Source: Myxococcales bacterium
GTDB taxonomy: Bacteria; Myxococcota_A; Polyangia; Polyangiales; Polyangiaceae
Direction: 5' to 3'
Length of the DNA stretch: 56,832 nt
Assembly (NCBI GenBank): GCA_005777185.1
Contig: SXNL01000038.1
Location: 1-56,832 of the forward strand
Positions 25,790 through 33,546 of this stretch are shown here, piece by piece. A program made the position numbers and the translations under genes. Numbering within the stretch: the first letter of the stretch is position 1; each line of letters starts with the position of its first letter. The notes beneath the pieces were generated by a model. The model searched no databases and was not told the origin of the DNA. It saw only the letters and a list, made by a program, of their open reading frames with translations.

Positions 25790-27196
25790 ATGGCCTTGAA
25801 CCAAGGAATGGGCGTACAGCCGCCGAACCGTCCCGGGCAGATGACCGCCGTGATGCGCGCCATGAGCGTCGTCGCGGGGCCGAAGGTGCTCCGCATCGGG
25901 CTCGTGCAGCGCGGGCGCATCGTCGAGGAGCGCGTCATCAAGCAGCGCACGACGGTGACGGTGGGCTCCAGCGAGAAGAACATGTTCGTCGTGCCGGTCC
26001 CCGCGAACATGCTGCCGGCGCAGTTCAAGCTGTTCGAGCTGATCAACAACGACTACTTCCTCAACTTCACCGACGGCATGCAGGGACGGGTCGCGCTGGC
26101 GACCGGCATCACCGACATCGCCGCGCTGCGCGGACAGGCGAAGCGCGTCAACAACGTGGCGCAGGTGAAGCTGAGCGAGGAGGCCCGCGGAAAGGTCGTC
26201 ATCGGCGACTGCACGTTCCTCTTCCAGTTCGTCACACCGCCGCCGATCCAGCCGCGGCCGCAGCTCCCGCTCGCCGTCAAGGGGCTCACCAACCAGATCG
26301 ACTGGGCGCTCACGATCATCGCGGCGTTCAGCTTCCTCCTGCACTTCGGGTTCGTCGGCGCCATGTACTCGGACTGGTTCGACTCCGTGGTCAGTGACGG
26401 CATCGATGTGGGCCTGCTCGTCGACCGCAACCCGAACGTGCCGGCCGTGCAGGTCAACGAGCCGACCGACGCGACGGCGACTGCCGCGGCGACTTCGACG
26501 GCCGCGCCCACGGCGACGGCCGGGAACACGAAGAGCACCGGCGGCGCTGCCGGCCCGAAGGGTGCCGTGAGCGAGGCCAAGGCGGCGGCGCTCGCGGCGC
26601 AGGCCGACGCGATGCAGATGGCGATGCTCGCGTCGCTCGCGGGTGGTAGCTCGGTGCAGGGCGCGCTCAACCGCAGCGACATCCCGCCGGTCGACCTGAG
26701 CGGCGCGGCCGCGTCCGGCGCCGGCGTGTCTCCGGGTTCCGGCGACCTCCGCTTCGGATCGGGCGGCAGCCCCGTTCAGGGCCGTGGCAGCGGCCTCGCG
26801 GGGCTCGGCGGCGGGACGGGCGGCGGCGGGACGGGCGGCGCGGGCGTGGAGCGCCGGATCGAGGGGCCGCGCGGCGACGCCCAGGTGGGCGGCAGCACGG
26901 CGACCGTGCCGATCTCCGACGCCGATCGCGTGATCGCGGGTCTGCGCGGCAGGTTCCGCCAGTGCTACCAGCAGGGGCTCAACTCCGATCCCACCATGCA
27001 GGGCCGCGTGATGATCGTCGCGAAGGTCCAGCCGAACGGTGAGGTCGCGAGCGCGGACATCGGCTCGAACACGGGCCTCTCCGCCGGCGTCGCCGCGTGC
27101 ATCGCGCGGCACGTGAAGAACGCCCAGTTCTCGGCCCCCGGTGGCGGCGGCTCGACAATCCAGATCCCGGTCACGTTCGTCCAGCAGAACAAGTAG
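25790..27196 (+). CDS. FHA-like/TM/AgmX-PglI-tail protein, GltG-like
   Basis: 468 residues. N-terminal region (about 20-150) resembles an FHA domain: LRIGLVQRGRIVEERVI, TVTVGSSEKNMFVV, then FKLFELINNDYFLNF. One TM segment (about 170-190) is followed by a long Ala/Thr/Gly-rich periplasmic linker. The C-terminal 110 residues (VIAGLRGRFRQCYQQGL, GRVMIVAKVQPNGEV, CIARHVKNAQFSAPGGG, IPVTF) match the TonB-like AgmX/PglI C-terminal domain found in gliding proteins GltG and GltJ. No zinc ribbon or GYF domain, so it is closer to GltG (PglI). Start is uncertain: GGAGGA at 25784-25789 is too near ATG 25790; TTG 25796 and GTG 25775 are alternatives. It follows a 185-base gap and may have its own promoter. 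Confidence 0.8.
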   Translation: MALNQGMGVQPPNRPGQMTAVMRAMSVVAGPKVLRIGLVQRGRIVEERVIKQRTTVTVGSSEKNMFVVPVPANMLPAQFKLFELINNDYFLNFTDGMQGRVALATGITDIAALRGQAKRVNNVAQVKLSEEARGKVVIGDCTFLFQFVTPPPIQPRPQLPLAVKGLTNQIDWALTIIAAFSFLLHFGFVGAMYSDWFDSVVSDGIDVGLLVDRNPNVPAVQVNEPTDATATAAATSTAAPTATAGNTKSTGGAAGPKGAVSEAKAAALAAQADAMQMAMLASLAGGSSVQGALNRSDIPPVDLSGAAASGAGVSPGSGDLRFGSGGSPVQGRGSGLAGLGGGTGGGGTGGAGVERRIEGPRGDAQVGGSTATVPISDADRVIAGLRGRFRQCYQQGLNSDPTMQGRVMIVAKVQPNGEVASADIGSNTGLSAGVAACIARHVKNAQFSAPGGGGSTIQIPVTFVQQNK

Positions 27197-27541
27197 GCAG
27201 CTGGACCGCCCGACCGCCGGTCGCCCGCCCACCAGGCAGGGCGGACCGGCGAGTCGGGACCTGCGGAGCGCGGGACCGGCCCGGATGGCGGGACCCGAGC
27301 GTGATCGCGGACCGGCGACGCCGACATTTTTCTGAATGTCACGGCCTCCCGTGCACCGAATGGACCAAGCGAGAGAACGCCTGTCTGGCTCGGGGCCCCG
27401 TTCCCGTCCCGAAGCGAGACGCAAATCGACAACCTATTGAATTAACTCAGTAAAATATGTTCCGCTCCGCTCCGGTGATCGTTGACACGGCCCCGGCGCC
27501 ACAGTAGAGTGGATCGTCGCGAAGGCAGGAGGCTTGAAGCC
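27197..27541. other. 345-base intergenic region between the Glt-like cluster and the export genes
   Basis: No gene seen. The left part is extremely GC-rich with short repeated CGGACCGGCGA units (near 27241 and 27308). A weak 6-bp hairpin (27323-27328 with 27335-27340) may end the upstream transcript. An AT-rich pocket at 27425-27460 contains TCGACA, 19 bases, TAAAAT (27426-27456), a possible second promoter. The main promoter is at 27482-27510. Confidence 0.6.
27482..27510 (+). promoter_or_regulatory. strong sigma70-like promoter before the exported protein/porin/OPX genes
   Basis: A perfect TTGACA at 27482-27487, exactly 17 bases, then TAGAGT (4 of 6) at 27505-27510. Transcription would start near 27517, giving a leader of about 25 bases that contains AGGAGG (27527-27532) before ATG 27542. 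Confidence 0.7.
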
Positions 27542-28108
27542 ATGCGATTTCGGACCAGCCTGAAGTGGATTCTCGGTGTCGCGATCATGGTGTACGCCGT
27601 CACGCCTGCAGGCGCGCAGACGGTGCCCGCGGGTGGTCAGTCCGTCCCGTTCAAGGGTAAGACCGCGCTCAACCCTCAGGAACAGTCCGAGCAGGCTCAG
27701 ATGGTGCTCAGGCGCATGGACGACCAGCGCGCGGCCGTCAACAAGCAGTTGCAGACGGCGAAGCAGCAGCGCGACGCGATCAAGATAACCTGCCTGGAGG
27801 ACAAGCTCACCCAGATGGACGTCACGAAGAAGACCGCAAAGCAGGCAGGCAATGACCTCGCGAACGCGGTCCGCACCGGCAACAGCGAGGCGGCGGGGCA
27901 CCACTTCACCATCGTGACCATCTCGCAGGGTCGGGTCGACGAGCTCGCCGCCGCCGCAAACCAGTGCATCGGCGAGGACACAGCGTTCGTCGGGGCGACC
28001 AACGTCACCACGACCATCACGGACGTGCCGCCCACCGAGGACGGCTATCCGCCACTCGATCCCACGCTCGTATCGCTTCCACCGGCCTGTACGAGTTGTC
28101 AGCTGTAA
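27542..28108 (+). CDS. exported protein of unknown family with a coiled-coil segment
   Basis: 188 residues with a clear signal peptide (SLKWILGVAIMVYAVTPAGA, cut before QT). Residues about 45-120 are helical and charged (QEQSEQAQMVLRRMDDQRAA, then KQQRDAIKITCLEDKLTQ), probably a coiled coil. Four Cys are spread through the mature part; two (CTSC) are three residues apart at the very end. I do not recognise the family. Its promoter, AGGAGG site and ATG are all well placed. It precedes the porin and OPX genes with a 129-base gap, so a role in polysaccharide export or a regulator of it is possible but not shown. Confidence 0.75.
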   Translation: MRFRTSLKWILGVAIMVYAVTPAGAQTVPAGGQSVPFKGKTALNPQEQSEQAQMVLRRMDDQRAAVNKQLQTAKQQRDAIKITCLEDKLTQMDVTKKTAKQAGNDLANAVRTGNSEAAGHHFTIVTISQGRVDELAAAANQCIGEDTAFVGATNVTTTITDVPPTEDGYPPLDPTLVSLPPACTSCQL

Positions 28109-28237
28109 AACGGACGCTTTTCGGGTCGAAATTCTTGTAGAACCCTGGTAGGTCCGTCCTCACAACAAGGCAACGATGGGGAGCGTTCGTGGCCCACTCG
28201 TCGCAGGGCACGAATTCCCTTCAGCGCTCCAGAGACA

Positions 28238-29713
28238 ATGAACCGACGACGAACAGATGGTGTGGGCGGCCGCGGGGTTCAACTGAGCGTCGCTGCCATG
28301 GTTCGCGTCGGAGCGGGCGCGGGTGCGCTACTCGCCGTGCTCGGCGTGACGAGCTCGGCAGAAGCGCAGGAGTGGCTCAAGGATCGTCGATACTCGGAGG
28401 GCTCGGGCGTCAAGACCGGGGACTTCGAGATCCATCCCGGCATCGCCGCCGAGATGGGGTACGATTCGAACTGGTTCCTCCGTACCGACAAGGACTGCAA
28501 GACCCCTGCGAACCCGACGGGGGGCTGCCTCAACGGCCCGCCTTCGGCCGAGGTGCTCGCGGCGGGGATGCTCCGGGTGACGCCTTCGCTCAGCATAAAC
28601 TCGGCGCAGGCCCTGCAGCGGACCGAGGGCGGACCTGCACCGGATCCGTCCGTCCGGTTCCGCGCGGCCGTCGACGCGACGTACCGGCAGTTCTTCGGGC
28701 CGCAGGACGTCAGCCGGCAGAGTAACCTGGGCGGACACGCCAACGCGCGCGCGGACATCCTGCCCGGCAAGCCGTGGGGGGCGGCCGTGTTCGCGGGCTA
28801 CACGCGCACCATCCAGCCGCAGGCGCTGGGGAACCCGGATGCCTCGTTCAACCGGAGCGACATCAACGCGGGAATCGACCTGATCGCGCAGCCCAACAGC
28901 GGTACGCTCGACTTCAAGGTCGGCTACGCGTTCTACGCGGCGCTGTTCGAGCAGAGCGAGGGCGTGCCGTTCACGAACTACACGCACGAGATCTCCGCCG
29001 GCGATCGCTGGAAGTTCACGCCGCGCACGTCGATCTTCCAGGACACGCAGGCTCGTTTCACGACCTTTCCGCACGCGGACCGCTCGGTGAACTTCCTCAA
29101 CGACTCCACCCCGTTGAAGACGCGGTTCGGGCTCAACGGTCTCATCACCTCGCGCATCTCGACGCTCGTCGCCGTCGGCTACGGCACGACGCTCGCGGGC
29201 AACGGCTCGTCCCCGGCGACGCGGCAGTTCGACAGCGTCACGGCGCAGGCCGAGGGTACGTTCTTCCTGTCCCCGAACCCGGCCTCTGCCGAGCCCGGCT
29301 CGGTGTCGCTCGCGTTGTCGTCCTTCACGCTCGGGTACTCGCGCGACTTCTCGCAGAGCTACTTCGGCAACTTCTACGGATCGGACAAGGGCTACGGCAA
29401 GCTCTCGTACTTCTTCGCGGGCAAGGCCATCCTCTCCCTGGGAGCCTCCGTGTCCGCGCTCCAGTACCCCGACGTGTTCGTGGTGCCCGCGAAGGGTGCA
29501 CCCCCCGTGCTCGGGCAGACGGCGTTCACGAACATCTTCGTGTCGTCCACGCTCTTCGGCGAGTACCGGCTGACGGATGCCTTCGGCATCAACGCCACCA
29601 TCGACTACGGCAAGATGATCAGCGACGTCCAGCTGAGCCAGGGCGGGCCCTTGCCGTTCCACCTGAGCTGGCAGCGGTTCCAGGGCTTCCTGGGCGTTCG
29701 TTACTTCCTGTGA
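28238..29713 (+). CDS. outer-membrane beta-barrel porin, Wzp-like (polysaccharide export)
   Basis: 491 residues with a signal peptide (about 1-44, cut after SAEA). The mature part has alternating hydrophobic/polar strands ending in aromatic residues, for example AAVFAGYTRTIQ, FKVGYAFYAALF and LALSSFTLGYSRDF, and the chain ends in RYFL, a terminal aromatic/hydrophobic signature for barrel assembly. A GIAAEMGYDSNWF motif near the N-terminus is of the type seen in outer-membrane barrels linked to polysaccharide loci. In M. xanthus, Wzp porins pair with short OPX proteins lacking their own outer-membrane helix; here the next gene is such an OPX protein. Wzp identity is inferred from that pairing. 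Confidence 0.75.
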   Translation: MNRRRTDGVGGRGVQLSVAAMVRVGAGAGALLAVLGVTSSAEAQEWLKDRRYSEGSGVKTGDFEIHPGIAAEMGYDSNWFLRTDKDCKTPANPTGGCLNGPPSAEVLAAGMLRVTPSLSINSAQALQRTEGGPAPDPSVRFRAAVDATYRQFFGPQDVSRQSNLGGHANARADILPGKPWGAAVFAGYTRTIQPQALGNPDASFNRSDINAGIDLIAQPNSGTLDFKVGYAFYAALFEQSEGVPFTNYTHEISAGDRWKFTPRTSIFQDTQARFTTFPHADRSVNFLNDSTPLKTRFGLNGLITSRISTLVAVGYGTTLAGNGSSPATRQFDSVTAQAEGTFFLSPNPASAEPGSVSLALSSFTLGYSRDFSQSYFGNFYGSDKGYGKLSYFFAGKAILSLGASVSALQYPDVFVVPAKGAPPVLGQTAFTNIFVSSTLFGEYRLTDAFGINATIDYGKMISDVQLSQGGPLPFHLSWQRFQGFLGVRYFL

Positions 29714-29878
29714 TCGACGAGATCGTCGCCTCGCGACGGTCGCTCGACACACTCCGGAAGGACGGACGCGACCGTCGGCATGATGCTGGGTGAACGATCG
29801 GGAGCCAGGACGCCACCAATGGGCGTGATCGTGAACCGCTTGATCGAATCGCCACGGTGGCGTATGGAAGTGCCCGTG

Positions 29879-30478
29879 ATGCATCGTGTTTTCGCTCGTT
29901 TTCTCGTGCTGGCGCTGGTCGTCGCGATGGTGGCGTGCTCGTCGAAGCGCCCCCCGCCTCCGCGCAACCTGCCCGTCGCGACGCCGAGCACGACGGTGGG
30001 ACCAGGGGACATGTTCGAGGTCCACGTGATGGGGGAGAACCTGCCGAAGGACTTCCGGGTCCAGCCGGACGGGAGCATCAGCTTCCCCTACCTCGACAAG
30101 CTCCAGGTCGCGGGGCTCGAGCCCCAGCAGATCGAGGAGCTCATCAAGACCAAGCTCAAGGCGGCCAAGATCCTCCTGGAGCCGCAGGTCTCGGTCGTGG
30201 TTCGCACCTACACCTCGAAGAAGGTCACCGTGATCGGCCAGGTCACCCGGCCGGGCAACCTCCCGTTCACCGAAGGGATGAAGCTCGTCGAGGCCATCTC
30301 GCTATCCGGCTGGTTCACACCCATAGCCGACAGCAACCACATCATCCTGACGCGGCAGGTCGTGGACAAGAAGACCGTCACGGCCATCATCAGCGTCGAC
30401 GCCATCACCGACGGCGCGCAGCAGGACATTCCGCTCCAGGCCGGGGACACGATCAAGGTGGAGCAGAAGGTCTTCTGA
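29879..30478 (+). CDS. polysaccharide export (OPX/Wza-family) lipoprotein, short class
   Basis: 199-residue lipoprotein with Cys20 (VAMVAC). The mature part has the Poly_export domain (VGPGDMFEVHVMGE, QPDGSISFPYLDKLQVAGL, PQVSVVVRTYTSKKVTVIGQV) followed by one SLBB-like domain (RPGNLPFTEGMKLVEAISLSGW and GDTIKVEQKVF). It is far shorter than E. coli Wza (about 380) and has no C-terminal helix to cross the outer membrane, so it should need a partner porin, which the preceding gene supplies. ATG 29879 is chosen for its GGAAG site; in-frame starts further upstream would place charged residues before the signal. No Wzc, Wzx, Wzy or glycosyltransferase genes flank it. Confidence 0.9.
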   Translation: MHRVFARFLVLALVVAMVACSSKRPPPPRNLPVATPSTTVGPGDMFEVHVMGENLPKDFRVQPDGSISFPYLDKLQVAGLEPQQIEELIKTKLKAAKILLEPQVSVVVRTYTSKKVTVIGQVTRPGNLPFTEGMKLVEAISLSGWFTPIADSNHIILTRQVVDKKTVTAIISVDAITDGAQQDIPLQAGDTIKVEQKVF

Positions 30479-30517
30479 GGCGTCGCGGGGGCTGGATGAG
30501 CTAGCCTGCACCGCACC

Positions 30518-31525
30518 ATGCGGGTGCTGCTCATGCTGACGGGGGGGACGCTCCTCATGCGGCCCCGGTCGGACGCGGCCGTCACGCTGGCCGTGGACGA
30601 CGGCGCGCGATCCCGCGATCTCGTCCGGGAGTTGCCCGCGCTCGGCAGGATCGCGGAGATCGAGACGCGGTCGCTGCTCAACATGGACTCGGCCGATCTC
30701 CAGCCGACGCAGTGGATCGAGATCGCGCGCGCGCTCCACCGGGAGGTCTCGTCCGGCGCGTACGGGGGCATCGTCGTCGTCCACGGGACCGACACGATGG
30801 CCTACACCGGGAGTGCGTTGTCGCTCATGCTCGGGCCGCTGCCGTGCCCCGTCGTGCTGACGGGGGCGCAGCGCCCGCTCCACGAGCCGCGCACCGACGC
30901 GCGGCGCAACCTCGTCGACGCCGTCGAGGTCGCGACGATGGGGATCCCGGAGGTCCAGGTCGTCTTCGCGTCGCGATCGATGCGGGCCGTCCGCGTCACG
31001 AAGAAGGACGGGTGGGCGTTCGAGGCCTTCGAGTCACCGAGCTGCGCGCCGCTCGTGGAGCTGGGCCTCGACGTACAGGTCGGACCCCACGCGCGGTGGT
31101 CGAAGGCGCCCCTGTTCCCGCTCGACGACAGGCTCGATACGCGCGTCCTCTCGGTGCGCGTGTTCCCGGGGCTCGACCCGGCGCTCGTGACGGGCGCGCT
31201 CGAGGCCGGCGTGCAGGGCCTCGTGCTCGAGGTCTACGGCACCGGGACGATGCCGCGCCTCGAGGGATCCCTGATCGGCGCGCTCGAGGTCGCCCGGGAC
31301 AGGGGGGTGCCCGCCTTGCTCATCTCGCAGTGCCTTCGCGGGCGCGTGGAGCTCGACCGGTACCAGGGAGGCGTGGAGGCCGCGGCGGCGGGGGCCATCT
31401 CCGGTGGGGACATGACCGTCGAGGCGGCGCTCGCCAAGCTGATGATCGGGCTAGCGCGGTTCGGGCGCGGCGCCGAGCTCCGCACGTGGCTCGAGACCGA
31501 TCAGGTGGGCGAGCGGTCGGGCTGA
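30518..31525 (+). CDS. type I L-asparaginase
   Basis: Hydrolyses L-asparagine to aspartate and ammonia. The 335-residue product has the two threonine motifs of the family: TGGTLLM at residues 8-14 and VVHGTDTMAYTGSALS near residue 90, plus the Lys-containing segment (RVTKKDGWAFEAFESP) near 160 and a C-terminal AGAISGGDMTVEAALAKL. There is no signal peptide, which suits the cytosolic type I enzyme. It follows the OPX gene by 39 bases but is unrelated in function. Its last 25 bases overlap the end of the convergent permease gene. Confidence 0.92.
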   Translation: MRVLLMLTGGTLLMRPRSDAAVTLAVDDGARSRDLVRELPALGRIAEIETRSLLNMDSADLQPTQWIEIARALHREVSSGAYGGIVVVHGTDTMAYTGSALSLMLGPLPCPVVLTGAQRPLHEPRTDARRNLVDAVEVATMGIPEVQVVFASRSMRAVRVTKKDGWAFEAFESPSCAPLVELGLDVQVGPHARWSKAPLFPLDDRLDTRVLSVRVFPGLDPALVTGALEAGVQGLVLEVYGTGTMPRLEGSLIGALEVARDRGVPALLISQCLRGRVELDRYQGGVEAAAAGAISGGDMTVEAALAKLMIGLARFGRGAELRTWLETDQVGERSG

Positions 31526-32625
31526 TCCTTGCGCGCGTAGAACTCCGACGCGAGGTACGCCTTCACCGCGCGCTGGACGAAGATCTTGACGACGGCGCCC
31601 AGGGGGACCGCCAGGAGCACGCCCATGAAGCCGAACAGCGATCCCGCTGCCATCATGGTCACGAGCACCTCGAGCGGAGCGAGGCCCACGGAGCGGCCCA
31701 CGATGCGGGGTGTGATGACCAGGCCGTCGACGATCTGCACGCCGATCATCACCAAGAGGACGCCGATCAGCGTGCCCGCGCCGTGCCAGTCCAGCACGGC
31801 CATGGCCACCGCGAGGGTGAGGCCCGTGGCGAAGCCGACGTACGGCACGAAGGCGAGCATCCCCGTGAGGACACCGATGGGGACCGCCAGGCGGATGTCG
31901 ACGATGCGGAGACCGACGGCGTAGAGCGCGGCGAGCACGATGTTGGCCGTGACCTGGCCGCGGACGTACCCGCCGAGGGTCTTGTGGATCTGCGCGGCCA
32001 CTTCGGAGACGGGCGTGATCCAGCGGCGGGGCACGAGCTCGCCCACGCGGGTCACGATCCGATCGAAGTCGATCAGCAGGTAGAGCGCGAAGACCGGCAC
32101 GATGAGGGCGGACAGCGCCACGGCCACGTAGCTCAGCGTCCCGAAGATCGCCGTCACGCCCGCCTTCGCGACGTCGGGTATCTCTCCCTGCGCGCGATCG
32201 CCGACGGCCTTCCCCAGCTCGCTCATCGTGTGCGGGAGGCGGACCTTGAACGTGGCCAGGAGCCAGGGCTCCAGGCGCGCCTGCAAGCCAGCGACTTGCC
32301 GCGGGAAATCGGCGGCGGCGCCGCGGACCTCCTCCACGAAGACGGGCACCGCGTACGTGACCGTCACCACCACGAGGCCGCTGATGCCGACCATGACGAT
32401 CACCGCGCCGAGCGCGCGGGGGATGCGGATCACCTCGAGCTTGTCGACCATGGGATCGAGCGCGTAGGCGAGGAGGAACGCGAGGAAGAGGGGGACGAGC
32501 ACCCCGCGGAGCGTGTACGCGAGCCACACCGCGGCCGCGAGCCCGAGGGCGATCATGATGCGGCGGAACGTCGTCTGCGGCGGCGGCTGCGCCGCGGGCC
32601 CCGTCTCCTCCATGAGCCGAAGCAT
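31501..32625 (-). CDS. AI-2E-family (TqsA/PerM-type) membrane permease
   Basis: 374 residues, polytopic inner-membrane protein with about eight hydrophobic segments in the AI-2E transporter pattern: paired helices near the N-terminus (IMIALGLAAAVWLAYTLRGVL, FLAFLLAYALDPMVDKLE), a soluble middle, and a C-terminal half with FALYLLIDFDRIV and the conserved PYVGFATGL and GLVITPRIVGRSVGLAPL motifs. The substrate of such proteins is generally unknown. The start at ATG 32625 has GGGGGG 6 bases before it; ATG 32613 (MEETG) is an alternative. The end overlaps the asparaginase end by 25 bases, and the start diverges from mazG across 66 bases. Confidence 0.9.
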   Translation of the reverse strand: MLRLMEETGPAAQPPPQTTFRRIMIALGLAAAVWLAYTLRGVLVPLFLAFLLAYALDPMVDKLEVIRIPRALGAVIVMVGISGLVVVTVTYAVPVFVEEVRGAAADFPRQVAGLQARLEPWLLATFKVRLPHTMSELGKAVGDRAQGEIPDVAKAGVTAIFGTLSYVAVALSALIVPVFALYLLIDFDRIVTRVGELVPRRWITPVSEVAAQIHKTLGGYVRGQVTANIVLAALYAVGLRIVDIRLAVPIGVLTGMLAFVPYVGFATGLTLAVAMAVLDWHGAGTLIGVLLVMIGVQIVDGLVITPRIVGRSVGLAPLEVLVTMMAAGSLFGFMGVLLAVPLGAVVKIFVQRAVKAYLASEFYARKDQPDRSPT

Positions 32626-32691
32626 ACAGGACCCCCCGTGGTGGTCGAATCTTTCGCGGCTCCGGGGGCCAGGTGCTAATCCCGAGGCGCG

Positions 32692-33546
32692 ATGGATACG
32701 TTGCCCCGCTTCGACGAGGACGCGCCGCGGCCCGTGCCCGCGCTGGCCGTTCAGGACGGATCCACCCTCGCGCGACTCGTTGGCGTGATGCGGCGGCTCC
32801 TGGCGGACGACGGGTGCCCGTGGGATCGCGAGCAGAGCCCCGAGACCCTCCGGAAGTACGTGATGGAGGAGGCGTGCGAGGTGCTCGACGCCATCGACGC
32901 GAAGGATCGCCACGCGCTCCGCGAGGAACTCGGTGACCTCTTGTTGCAGATCGTGTTCCAGGCGGAGCTCGCGCGCCGCGAGGGGGCGTTCGCGATCGAC
33001 GACGTGGTCGCCGGGATCGTCGACAAGCTGGTACACCGGCACCCGCACGTGTTCGGGGACGCCACCGCCGAGGACGCCGAGGAGGTCCTCCGGAACTGGG
33101 AGAAGATCAAGGCAGCCGAGAAGAAGGGCCGCGGCATCCTCGGCGGCGTCCCGCGCAGCATGCCGGCGCTCGTCCGCGCGCAGCGCATCGGGGAGAAGGT
33201 CGCGCGCGTGGGGTTCGACTGGCCGGACGCCGCAGGCTCGCGCGCAAAGGTCGCCGAGGAGCTGCACGAGCTCGATCGGGCGATCGCGAGCGAGGACGCC
33301 GCGGCGGTCGAGGAGGAGCTCGGGGACGTGCTCTTCGCCCTCGTGAACCTCGCGCGGCACGTCCGGGTGGACGCCGAGAGCTCCCTGCGGGGCACCATCG
33401 ACAAGTTCACCCGGCGCTTCGCCCACGTGGAGCGGCGCGTGGCCGAGCTGCACGGGGGGTGGGGCGATCCCGAGGATGGGGCTTTGCCGCTGGAGACGCT
33501 CGATCGATACTGGGAAGAGGCGAAGGAGATGAGGGTGACGCGATGA
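32692..33546 (+). CDS. mazG: nucleoside triphosphate pyrophosphohydrolase MazG
   Basis: Hydrolyses (d)NTPs to monophosphates, sanitising nucleotide pools. The 284-residue protein has two MazG repeats: the first with DDGCPWDREQSPETLRKY, the EEACEVLDAID helix and EELGDLLLQIVFQAE; the second with EELHELDRAI and EEELGDVLFALVNLAR. The metal-binding ExxE...ExxD sets are visible in both. HPHVFGD and NWEKIKAAEK between them are family signatures. ATG 32692 with GAGG at 32684. First gene of a six-gene chain; its stop overlaps the next start (ATGA). Confidence 0.95.
   Translation: MDTLPRFDEDAPRPVPALAVQDGSTLARLVGVMRRLLADDGCPWDREQSPETLRKYVMEEACEVLDAIDAKDRHALREELGDLLLQIVFQAELARREGAFAIDDVVAGIVDKLVHRHPHVFGDATAEDAEEVLRNWEKIKAAEKKGRGILGGVPRSMPALVRAQRIGEKVARVGFDWPDAAGSRAKVAEELHELDRAIASEDAAAVEEELGDVLFALVNLARHVRVDAESSLRGTIDKFTRRFAHVERRVAELHGGWGDPEDGALPLETLDRYWEEAKEMRVTR

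Noticed and set aside
15324-27196. Calling the cluster a complete gliding machine
   Set aside because: Motor proteins and the outer-membrane barrel set are not in the window, and homology was judged by eye only.
27323-27340. Hairpin after the PglI-like gene as terminator
   Set aside because: Only 6 bp and no T-run on the 3' side; mentioned in the intergenic entry only.
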